The translations under genes and the position numbers were made by a program. From NCBI RefSeq assembly GCF_001889065.1, contig NZ_LWHB01000149.1:1-6397 (forward strand): a stretch of DNA of 6,397 nt. Direction: 5' to 3'. Source of the DNA: Suttonella ornithocola (GTDB lineage Bacteria; Pseudomonadota; Gammaproteobacteria; Cardiobacteriales; Cardiobacteriaceae). The stretch's first letter is position 1, and each line of letters starts with the position of its first letter. Positions 1 to 6,255 of this stretch are shown here, piece after piece. The notes beneath the pieces are model-generated. The model worked only from the letters and a program-made list of their open reading frames with translations. It was not told where the DNA came from and made no database searches.

Positions 1-32
1 TTATAAATAAGCACTATCAAAAAACAGTTTCT

Positions 33-53
33 AAAACAAAGCGGTTTTGTTTT
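33..53. repeat. AT-rich inverted repeat upstream of the first gene
   Basis: AAAACAAA (33-40) and TTTGTTTT (46-53) are perfect reverse complements around a 5-base loop GCGGT. The stem has only one G-C pair and no clean T-run follows, so it is weak as an intrinsic terminator. It could be an operator-like site or the trace of a terminator for a gene to the left. A possible -10 box TATACA lies at 66-71, but no matching -35 is visible. The remaining leader (1-100) shows no gene. Confidence 0.3.
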
Positions 54-100
54 CGACCGTTTCTTTATACACTACCCCCAATCTATTCTGACACTTTGCT

Positions 101-823
101 ATGAAAATTCTCAGTTACAACATTCAAGCAGCCATTAACAGTAGCGGCTATATTAGCTACAGCTACCAATGGCCACGGCAACTCTTTCCAACACCGGCTA
201 AGAAAAAAACACTTAAAGAAATTGCACAGTTCCTCGAAAACTATGATGTTATTTGTCTACAAGAAATTGATTTAGGCGGGTTTCGAAACGGATTTCAAAG
301 TCAACGTGACCAATTACTTTCTATGACCCCTTTTCGCTATGACCTCTTTCAAATCAATCGCCGCTTATCCAAACTCTCTCTTCATGGCAATTTAATCTTA
401 AGTCGCTATCCAATAAAAGAAATCTTAAATGCTTCGTTACCTTCCCGCATTCCAGGACGAGGCGTATTAGCAGGTGCGATTGATATATCTGCTGAACATC
501 CCCTAATTATCACCAATGCGCATCTTAGTCTAGGAAAATACGATCAATACTTACAACTACGCTATATTCGCCAGAAACTTAAAACCTATCATAACGTCCT
601 CATTTGCGGTGATTTAAACACCACACCTGAAGACAAACCTCTCCAAATTCTCACTGACCATGGCTATAAACGTTTAGGCAATAACAGCCCTACCTTTCCT
701 AGCTGGAAGCCTCAAAAAACACTTGATCATGCCTTACTAAAGGGAAATTTATCCGCTGATGCACAAGTCCTCTCTATTCATTATTCAGACCATCTTCCCT
801 TAGAAATTTCTATCGACTTATAA
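101..823 (+). CDS. Endonuclease/exonuclease/phosphatase (EEP) family metal-dependent hydrolase
   Basis: This 240-residue protein is a compact, single-domain member of the Mg2+-dependent EEP (DNase I/ExoIII-like) fold. The whole set of family motifs is visible in order: N7 in SYNIQ, E55 in LQEID, H141 in TNAHLS, D171 and N173 in GDLNTTP, D209 in TLDHALL, and the closing D230-H231 pair in SDHLP. All expected catalytic and metal-binding residues are therefore present and the enzyme should be active on a phosphodiester or phosphomonoester bond. The family includes nucleases, sphingomyelinases and inositol phosphatases, and the sequence alone does not fix the substrate. There is no evident signal peptide or membrane segment, so it is probably cytoplasmic. 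The ATG at 101 puts the SYNIQ strand at the extreme N-terminus, as usual in this family. No clear Shine-Dalgarno precedes it. It ends 39 bases before argA and may be co-transcribed with it. Confidence 0.85.
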   Translation: MKILSYNIQAAINSSGYISYSYQWPRQLFPTPAKKKTLKEIAQFLENYDVICLQEIDLGGFRNGFQSQRDQLLSMTPFRYDLFQINRRLSKLSLHGNLILSRYPIKEILNASLPSRIPGRGVLAGAIDISAEHPLIITNAHLSLGKYDQYLQLRYIRQKLKTYHNVLICGDLNTTPEDKPLQILTDHGYKRLGNNSPTFPSWKPQKTLDHALLKGNLSADAQVLSIHYSDHLPLEISIDL

Positions 824-862
824 TATTGACCATTGACTATCAAAAAGAAAAATGACACCACC

Positions 863-2155
863 ATGAACACCCAAGCTTTTTTAGATTTCTTCCGTCAAGC
901 TGCGCCTTATATTCATGCACATCGTGGCAAAACCTTTGTCATCCATTTTGATGCAGACTTTTCCGACCCCAATCTTGATGCCATGCTACACGATTGCGCC
1001 CTCTTACAAAGTCTAGGCGTAAACCTCATTCTTGTTCATGGCACACGCGCTCAAATAGATGCAAACTTATCCACAAGTGGTATCACCTCCAAATTTTACA
1101 AAGATAAACGTATTACCACCCAGCAAATGATGCCGGATATCCTAAATGCTGTGGGCAGTTTACGCTTACGGATAGAAGCTGCGCTTTCAATGGGAATGAT
1201 GAACTCACCCATGCAAGACGCAGATGTACGCGTTGCTAGCGGAAATTTTCTCATTGCTCGCTCACTTGGCATTATTGACGGACAAGATTATAGCTATACG
1301 GGAAACGTACGAAAAATCAACACAGATGCTATCAATGCCCACTTAAAACTGGGGGAAATCATCTTACTTTCGCCAATAGGGTATGCACCAACTGGCGAAA
1401 GTTATAACCTTAATAGCGAAGAAGTCGCTGCCGAAGCCGCTGCCGCCCTAAAAGCCGATAAACTTATCTATATTAGCGATGCAATTAACCAATACAAACA
1501 GGAAGGTAATTCTCGTCAACTCACCCCAGAACAAGCCAGACAGCTCAACTTACATAACACTTGGTTACGCCAACGATTACATGCAGCTGCTGATGCTTGT
1601 GACAGCGGCATTCGACGTGTTCATTTAGTTGAAAGAAGCGATGAAGGCGCTTTACTTCAAGAACTCTTTACCCGTGATGGTATTGGCATCATGGTTACTA
1701 GCGACCGCTATGACAATCTTCGCCCTGCGACAGAAGATGACATCAATAGCTTGTTAGCGCTTATTCGCCCACTAGAAGAAAAAGGCATTTTAGTGCCCCG
1801 CCCAAGAGAAGTCCTAGAAAAAGACATTCAACACTATTTTGTGCTAAGTCGAGACAGTAGCATTATTGCTTGTGCCGCGCTATACCCTTATCCAGAACAA
1901 AAAACCGCTGAACTCGCTTGCTTAGCGGTAGACCCACAATATCGCAAACACCAACGCGCAGATTATCTCTTAAACGAATTAGAACAAATTGCCAAACAAC
2001 AAGGATTAGAAACCCTCTTTATCCTAACAACCCAAACTGCTCAGTGGTTTGAAGAACGTGGATTTTCTGCCATAGAAGTTTCACAGCTTCCCCCTAAAAA
2101 ACAAGAAAAATACAATCATGCCCGCAATTCTCGTCCTTACCTAAAAAAACTCTAA
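863..2155 (+). CDS. argA: Amino-acid N-acetyltransferase (N-acetylglutamate synthase)
   Basis: ArgA transfers an acetyl group from acetyl-CoA to L-glutamate, the first step of arginine biosynthesis, in the cytoplasm. The product has the two-domain layout of the classical enzyme. An amino-acid-kinase-like domain (about 1-280) carries the N-terminal HRGKTFVIHF segment, VHGTRAQIDANL near 58-69 and SGNFLIA near 126-132; in this family it binds the arginine inhibitor. A C-terminal GNAT acetyltransferase domain (from about 284) carries IRPLEEKGIL, ACAALYPYPE, LAVDPQYR and the WFEERGF segment. Length is 430 residues, against about 440 in the E. coli enzyme. I chose the ATG at 863 because its N-terminus lines up with the known family start. 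An in-frame TTG at 833 would add ten lysine-rich residues with no family counterpart. The Shine-Dalgarno is poor, only an A-rich AAAAAGAAAAA stretch about 10 bases upstream. Feedback inhibition by arginine is family knowledge; no Arg-box operator was identified. Confidence 0.95.
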   Translation: MNTQAFLDFFRQAAPYIHAHRGKTFVIHFDADFSDPNLDAMLHDCALLQSLGVNLILVHGTRAQIDANLSTSGITSKFYKDKRITTQQMMPDILNAVGSLRLRIEAALSMGMMNSPMQDADVRVASGNFLIARSLGIIDGQDYSYTGNVRKINTDAINAHLKLGEIILLSPIGYAPTGESYNLNSEEVAAEAAAALKADKLIYISDAINQYKQEGNSRQLTPEQARQLNLHNTWLRQRLHAAADACDSGIRRVHLVERSDEGALLQELFTRDGIGIMVTSDRYDNLRPATEDDINSLLALIRPLEEKGILVPRPREVLEKDIQHYFVLSRDSSIIACAALYPYPEQKTAELACLAVDPQYRKHQRADYLLNELEQIAKQQGLETLFILTTQTAQWFEERGFSAIEVSQLPPKKQEKYNHARNSRPYLKKL

Positions 2156-2201
2156 AAACAAAACTAAGCATTCAGATAAATGATATTACTTTTAAACAAG
2201 C

Positions 2202-2207
2202 TACAAT
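2202..2207 (+). promoter_or_regulatory. Possible -10 box upstream of rep
   Basis: TACAAT lies 29 bases before the rep ATG in the 81-base argA-rep gap and is one mismatch from TATAAT. No good -35 hexamer is visible 16-18 bases further upstream, so this is a weak candidate. The gap has no hairpin terminator, and read-through from argA is equally possible. Confidence 0.25.
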
Positions 2208-2236
2208 ACCCTGCCCATTCAGCTACTGTTTGACCT

Positions 2237-4243
2237 ATGGAAAACGTGCAACCCCCTCCTCTTAACCCTCAACAACAACTTGCTGTTAGCTATCTTGGTG
2301 GTCCTTTATTAGTCATCGCCGGTGCTGGCTCTGGAAAAACGGGAGTTATCACAAGAAAAATTGCGTACCTAATCCAACACGCGGACTATCGTGCTAACAA
2401 CGTATTTGCGGTTACCTTTACCAATAAGGCGGCTCGTGAAATGGTTGAAAGAAGTCGCGCACTCTTAGGCAGACAAGCACGCGGACTCACCATTAGCACT
2501 TTTCACCGTCTAGGCTTAGACATCTTACACAAAGAACATTCCCGCGTCGGGCTACGTAAAGGATTTAGTATCTTTGATGCGAGAGATGGCATTACCCTTC
2601 TCCGAGAACTCACCAAAAGCGAAGATGAAGTTCAACTTCGTGCGGTTCAAAGCCGTATCTCCGCTTATAAAAATGCCAATCTTGACCCTGCTCAAGCACA
2701 ACAATTAGCACACGATGAAACAAGCTTACTCGCTGCACGTGCTTACAGCATCTATAGCGAACGCTTACGCGCTTACAATGCTGTCGATTTTGATGATCTA
2801 TTGCTCATTCCCGTTCAACTGCTGAAAACCCAATCAGACGTTCGAGAATATTGGCAAAATCGTGTCCGCTACCTACTCATTGACGAATATCAAGACACCA
2901 ACGATTGCCAATACCAACTCATGCAACTGCTTACTGGCGCCAGTGGTGCTTTTACCGCCGTTGGCGATGATGACCAATCCATTTATGCTTGGCGTGGTGC
3001 ACAACCGCAAAATCTTGTCAATCTACAAAACGACTATCCTCAACTCAAAACTGTCAAGCTCGAACAAAACTACCGTTGCCATAAAAAAATTCTTGATGCT
3101 GCCAACGAACTTATCCGACACAACCCACATATTGTCGAAAAACGCCTTTGGTCCACCTTAGACAGAGGCGAAGGCATTACCGTTATTTCCGCCAAAAACG
3201 AAGAAAGCGAAGCCGAGAGCATTGCGCGCGATATTTACGCGGCTCGCGTACGTCATCATGGTAAAGCCAAAGACTTTGCCGTACTCTATCGTAGCAACTT
3301 CCAATCTCGCGTTTTAGAACAAGCCCTAAGAGAACTCAATTTACCCTATAAAATCAGTGGTGGTACTGGTTTTTACGAACATGCTGAAATTCGCGACCTA
3401 CTTTCTTACCTACGCCTTATCAATAATCCTGAAGATGACGCTGCCTTTCTTCGCGTTTGCAACGTACCCAAACGAGAAATTGGTGCAACCACATTAAGCA
3501 AACTGGGAGAATACGCAGCCTCCCGACACCGTCCATTAGCACTTGCCGCGCGTGAAGTGGGTTTAGCGCAAATCCTAAATGGACGTGCCTATCAGGCACT
3601 TCAGCAATTTACCAATTGGCTTCAACTCCTTCAACAAGAAGCTGAAAACCTTCCGCCGCTAGAAATCCTCAATCGCGTTATTGAGGATATTAGCTACGAC
3701 GATCATCTCTACGACTTACACAAAGAGCCTCGCAAAGTTGAAAAACGCAAAGAACGCATTGCCCAACTCAAAGCTTGGATTGGTAAACTTCAAGAAGATG
3801 AACGGCTCAACCGACTTGATGCCCTTATGCAACATCTTATGCTGCTAGATATCCTAGACAAACAAGAAAAAGATGTGGATGCCATCCAGCTCATGACACT
3901 ACATGCTGCCAAAGGATTAGAATTTCCCCACGTCTATATCATCGGCGTTGAAGAAGGACTATTGCCCCATGCCAATAGCAGCGAAACACAAGAAGGCTTA
4001 GAAGAAGAAAGACGCTTACTTTACGTTGGAATGACGCGTGCGAAAGAAAATCTGACCCTTAGCTATACCAAACAGCGCCGTAAAGGTGGGCAATGGCAAT
4101 CCAGTGAACCTAGTCGATTTTTTGATGACCTACCTGAAAAAGGCATCAACTGGCAAGATGGTAGTCGTGAAATCGACCCTGAAGTTGAGAAGCAACAAGT
4201 CAAAAACTCCTTAGATGCGTTATATAACCTGCTTACCGAATAG
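2237..4243 (+). CDS. rep: ATP-dependent DNA helicase Rep
   Basis: Rep is a superfamily 1A 3'-5' DNA helicase that travels with the replisome and clears proteins, such as RNA polymerase, from DNA ahead of the fork. All helicase motifs are present: Q motif LNPQQQLAV (9-17), Walker A GAGSGKT (29-35), Ia VTFTNKAAREM, Ib ISTFHRLG, Walker B DEYQD (216-220), motif III GDDDQSIYAWRG (from 243), IV VLYRSNFQSR, V MTLHAAKGLEFP (from 553) and VI YVGMTRAKENL (from 596, with R601). Rep was chosen over the paralogues UvrD and PcrA because of its length (668 residues, against 673 in E. coli Rep) and Rep-like stretches such as KLEQNYRCHKKIL, KISGGTGFYEHAEIRDLLSY and NVPKREIG. UvrD-type proteins are usually longer with a different C-terminal tail. 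The ATG at 2237 puts the Q motif near the N-terminus, as in known Rep. No clear Shine-Dalgarno is seen. A frame-shifted ORF inside it around 2862-3161 is a shadow. Confidence 0.95.
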   Translation: MENVQPPPLNPQQQLAVSYLGGPLLVIAGAGSGKTGVITRKIAYLIQHADYRANNVFAVTFTNKAAREMVERSRALLGRQARGLTISTFHRLGLDILHKEHSRVGLRKGFSIFDARDGITLLRELTKSEDEVQLRAVQSRISAYKNANLDPAQAQQLAHDETSLLAARAYSIYSERLRAYNAVDFDDLLLIPVQLLKTQSDVREYWQNRVRYLLIDEYQDTNDCQYQLMQLLTGASGAFTAVGDDDQSIYAWRGAQPQNLVNLQNDYPQLKTVKLEQNYRCHKKILDAANELIRHNPHIVEKRLWSTLDRGEGITVISAKNEESEAESIARDIYAARVRHHGKAKDFAVLYRSNFQSRVLEQALRELNLPYKISGGTGFYEHAEIRDLLSYLRLINNPEDDAAFLRVCNVPKREIGATTLSKLGEYAASRHRPLALAAREVGLAQILNGRAYQALQQFTNWLQLLQQEAENLPPLEILNRVIEDISYDDHLYDLHKEPRKVEKRKERIAQLKAWIGKLQEDERLNRLDALMQHLMLLDILDKQEKDVDAIQLMTLHAAKGLEFPHVYIIGVEEGLLPHANSSETQEGLEEERRLLYVGMTRAKENLTLSYTKQRRKGGQWQSSEPSRFFDDLPEKGINWQDGSREIDPEVEKQQVKNSLDALYNLLTE

Positions 4244-4262
4244 CATTCTTAAAAGATTTCGT

Positions 4263-4268
4263 TATAAT
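4263..4268 (+). promoter_or_regulatory. Probable -10 box of the adk-aroC promoter
   Basis: A perfect TATAAT lies 37 bases before the adk ATG in the 62-base gap after rep. The spacing would give a leader of about 30 bases. The -35 region, overlapping the end of rep near 4239-4246, does not resemble TTGACA, so the promoter is either weak or activator-dependent, or the match is a chance one in AT-rich DNA. Confidence 0.4.
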
Positions 4269-4293
4269 CTCTTCTTTTCTCATATTCCACCTT

Positions 4294-4298
4294 AGAGG
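4294..4298 (+). promoter_or_regulatory. Shine-Dalgarno of adk
   Basis: AGAGG sits seven bases before the adk ATG. It is the best ribosome binding site in the window; the other genes have poor or no visible Shine-Dalgarno. It fits strong translation of an essential enzyme and supports the start at 4306. Confidence 0.6.
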
Positions 4299-4305
4299 CA
4301 TTTCT

Positions 4306-4842
4306 ATGAATATTATTTTTCTTGGCGCTCCCGGTTCTGGCAAAGGCACACAAGCCACTCAACTGATTGAAAAGTACCAACTCCAACATCTGTCCACAGG
4401 TGATATGTTGCGTGCTGAAATTGCAGCAGAAAGCAAACTGGGTTTAGCAGCAAAAAAAATTATGGATACTGGCGAGCTTGTTTCTGATGATATCGTTATT
4501 GGAATGATTGCTAAACGTCTTAACCAACAAGGTACTTTATTTGATGGCTTTCCTCGCACAATCGCCCAAGCCGAAGCACTTGATAAACTTTTAGCCGAAA
4601 ACGGCACCCAAATTGACCACGTCGTTTATCTTGATGTGGATAACGAAGAAATCGTCCAAAGAATGCTCGCTCGTGGACGTGCAGATGATAACGAAGAAAC
4701 CATCCGTAATCGTCTATCTGTTTTCGAATTACAAACTAAGCCACTGATTGACTACTATCAAAAACAAAACAAACTGCGTCAAATTGATGGTAAAGGCAAA
4801 GTTTCTGATATTACACATCGCATTAGTGAAGTCATCCGTTAA
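4306..4842 (+). CDS. adk: Adenylate kinase, short-LID form
   Basis: Adenylate kinase interconverts ATP plus AMP with two ADP and keeps the cytoplasmic adenine nucleotide pools balanced. The P-loop GAPGSGKGT is at 7-15. The AMP-binding segment LSTGDMLRAEI spans 29-39 with R36, the family signature FDGFPRT is at 79-85, and the arginines RGRADD (123-128) and R134/R136 flank the lid. At 178 residues it is about 36 shorter than the E. coli enzyme. The missing part is the LID insertion: the chain goes directly from LARGRADD to NEETIRNRL with no four-cysteine zinc site or extended beta lid. Short forms like this are known in other bacteria and are functional, so this is not a truncation. The C-terminus is intact (ITHRISEVIR). 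A small UMP/CMP kinase is a remote alternative. aroC follows after five bases, so the two are almost certainly co-transcribed and perhaps translationally coupled. Confidence 0.95.
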   Translation: MNIIFLGAPGSGKGTQATQLIEKYQLQHLSTGDMLRAEIAAESKLGLAAKKIMDTGELVSDDIVIGMIAKRLNQQGTLFDGFPRTIAQAEALDKLLAENGTQIDHVVYLDVDNEEIVQRMLARGRADDNEETIRNRLSVFELQTKPLIDYYQKQNKLRQIDGKGKVSDITHRISEVIR

Positions 4843-4847
4843 TTCCT

Positions 4848-5915
4848 ATGAGTGGTAATACAATTGGTAAACTCTTTACCCTAACCACCTTTGGCGAAAG
4901 TCATGGCGTCGCCATTGGTGGCATCATTGATGGGTGTCCAGCAGGCATTGCAATTGATATTGAAAATATCCAAAAAGACCTAGATAGACGCAAACCCGGC
5001 ACTAGTCGCCATGTTACGCCACGTTCAGAATCCGATACTGTTCAACTACTTTCAGGAACTTTTGAAGGACAAAGCACCGGCACCCCCATTGGCTTTGTTA
5101 TTTATAACGAAGACCAACGCAGCAAAGACTACAGTGCAATTAAAGACAAATTCCGTCCCGGTCATGCTGACTATACCTATTGGCAAAAATATGGCATTCG
5201 TGACTATCGCGGTGGCGGACGCTCTTCTGCTCGTGAAACAGCTAGTCGCGTTGCTGGTGGCGCAATTGCTAAAGCTGTTTTACAACAACTTGCTAACGTC
5301 CAGATTCGTGCTTACGTTTCCCAAATTGGCGAACACAAACTCAACTTTGACAACTGGGAAAGCGTTTCTCAAAATCCCTTCAATTGCCCAAACGAACATC
5401 AAGTGCCGGTATTAGACCGTTATCTTTACGACATTCGCAAATCGGGCGATAGCATTGGTGCGGAAATCACTCTTGTCATTGATAATCTGCCTACTGGATT
5501 AGGCGAACCCGTTTTTGACCGTCTTGATGCAGACTTAGCGCATGCAATGATGAGCATTAATGCTGTTAAAGGCGTGGCGATTGGTGATGGCTTTGACTGT
5601 GTTTCCCGTCGTGGGAGTGAATTTCGAGATGAACGCACCGCCACAGAAGGATTTATCAGTAATCATGCAGGCGGTATCTTAGGCGGTATCTCTAGCGGAC
5701 AACAAATCATCGTTCGTACAGCCTTTAAACCAACCAGCTCCATTCTCATTCCTGGACGCACGACCGATACCGCCAATCAAGACACTGATGTCGTTACCAA
5801 AGGACGACACGACCCTTGTGTTGGATTACGTGCTTGCCCGATTGTTGAAGCCATGGCAGCATTAGTTCTATGCGACCATTACCTCCGCCAACGCGGACAA
5901 AACAATCATTTTTAA
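4848..5915 (+). CDS. aroC: Chorismate synthase
   Basis: AroC converts 5-enolpyruvylshikimate-3-phosphate to chorismate, the last shikimate-pathway step and the branch point to aromatic amino acids, folate and quinones. It needs reduced FMN. The 355-residue product is full length (about 360 is usual). It opens with the typical MSGNTIGKLF and carries signature 1 FGESHG (15-20, catalytic His19), then GHADYTYW with the second catalytic His106. RGGGRSSARETA (121-132) forms part of the active site, and FKPTSSI and RHDPCVGLRACP (from 320) complete the conserved core. The start is fixed by the family N-terminus. No Shine-Dalgarno is visible in the five-base gap after adk, so ribosomes ending adk may re-initiate here. 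A hairpin terminator follows 25 bases after the stop. Overlapping ORFs within it on either strand are shadows. Confidence 0.97.
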   Translation: MSGNTIGKLFTLTTFGESHGVAIGGIIDGCPAGIAIDIENIQKDLDRRKPGTSRHVTPRSESDTVQLLSGTFEGQSTGTPIGFVIYNEDQRSKDYSAIKDKFRPGHADYTYWQKYGIRDYRGGGRSSARETASRVAGGAIAKAVLQQLANVQIRAYVSQIGEHKLNFDNWESVSQNPFNCPNEHQVPVLDRYLYDIRKSGDSIGAEITLVIDNLPTGLGEPVFDRLDADLAHAMMSINAVKGVAIGDGFDCVSRRGSEFRDERTATEGFISNHAGGILGGISSGQQIIVRTAFKPTSSILIPGRTTDTANQDTDVVTKGRHDPCVGLRACPIVEAMAALVLCDHYLRQRGQNNHF

Positions 5916-5940
5916 CCCGGAAAAATATCGTTTATAAATT

Positions 5941-5986
5941 AAAGAAAGAATTACTATTCTATTTACATAGTAATTCTTTCTTTTTT
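5941..5986 (+). terminator. Intrinsic terminator after aroC, probably bidirectional
   Basis: The arms 5941-5957 and 5967-5983 are perfect 17-bp reverse complements around a nine-base loop (TCTATTTAC). The run TTTTTT (5981-5986) ends the right arm and extends past it. The stem is AT-rich but long and uninterrupted. Read on the minus strand the hairpin ends in CTTTCTTT followed by AATTTAT, so it could also stop transcription coming leftward from the minus-strand remnant at 6055-6255. Confidence 0.85.
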
Positions 5987-6017
5987 GATACTACTAAAGA
6001 ATAGAATTATTTATATC

Positions 6018-6032
6018 TTAGATAGTATCTAA
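6018..6032. repeat. Small palindrome between terminator and minus-strand remnant
   Basis: TTAGAT (6018-6023) and ATCTAA (6027-6032) pair around AGT. In addition GATACTA (5987-5993) is the reverse complement of TAGTATC (6023-6029), so two alternative hairpins compete here. No T-run follows and no regulator site is recognised. In such AT-rich DNA chance is a fair explanation. Confidence 0.3.
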
Positions 6033-6054
6033 TTATCTTCATTTAAGAAAAATA

Positions 6055-6255
6055 TTATTGCACAATATCATTATCATCAGAACCTCTTACAGATTCATGT
6101 GCAACTTCCGCAAATTTTTTGATGGTATTCATTAACTGTAAAATAGATATCCCACCTTTATAGTCAAATCACTTATAATCCAATCTATCCAAAGCAGATA
6201 TTAAAGAACAACTTGTAGTAGAATTATCAAAAACAAACTGAGCATATCCTATGAC
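6055..6255 (-). pseudogene. Possible decayed minus-strand gene fragment, unknown function
   Basis: On the minus strand one frame stays protein-like from about 6255 down to a TAA at 6055-6057, apart from one TGA at 6169-6171. The upper part ends in NSTTSCSLISALDRLDYK. Below the TGA the frame resumes with FDYKGGISILQLMNTIKK and finishes AHESVRGSDDNDIVQ. No ATG opens the upper part and an in-frame TAG lies at 6256-6258, so the 5' end is missing or altered. An internal ATG at 6130-6132 would give only 25 residues with no good Shine-Dalgarno. I do not recognise the family. The frame would converge on aroC, with the terminator hairpin between them. It may be a remnant cut by the adjacent insertion sequence, or non-coding AT-rich DNA that is open by chance. 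Confidence 0.3.
6157..6186. repeat. Imperfect 15-bp tandem repeat at the suspected insertion-sequence edge
   Basis: Unit 1 (6157-6171, TTTATAGTCAAATCA) and unit 2 (6172-6186, CTTATAATCCAATCT) match at 11 of 15 positions. On the minus strand the units encode LDYK followed by TGA, then FDYKG, so the internal stop lies exactly at the junction. The repeat could be a small in-frame duplication in an old gene, or paired transposase-binding sites at an element end. Confidence 0.45.

Noticed and set aside
833..862. TTG start for argA at 833, adding ten residues
   Set aside because: The ATG at 863 matches the family N-terminus; the extension is lysine-rich, unlike the family, and has no Shine-Dalgarno.
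2862..3161. 99-codon + strand ORF inside rep
   Set aside because: It is out of frame with rep across helicase motifs II-III and has no recognisable family features, so it is a shadow.
4254..4270. AGATT/AATCT hairpin between rep and adk as a terminator
   Set aside because: The 5-bp AT-rich stem overlaps the -10 box and is not followed by an uninterrupted T-run.
4359..4607. 82-codon minus-strand ORF across adk
   Set aside because: It is antisense to a highly conserved coding region, with serine-rich low-information sequence typical of a shadow frame.
5011..5415. 134-codon + strand ORF inside aroC
   Set aside because: It overlaps the catalytic core of aroC in another frame and shows no domain signature.
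5426..5644. 72-codon minus-strand ORF inside aroC
   Set aside because: It is antisense to conserved aroC sequence with no start signal or recognisable family.
5669..5693. GGCGGTATCT direct repeat in aroC
   Set aside because: It encodes the conserved GGILGGISSG region of chorismate synthase and is explained by the protein sequence.
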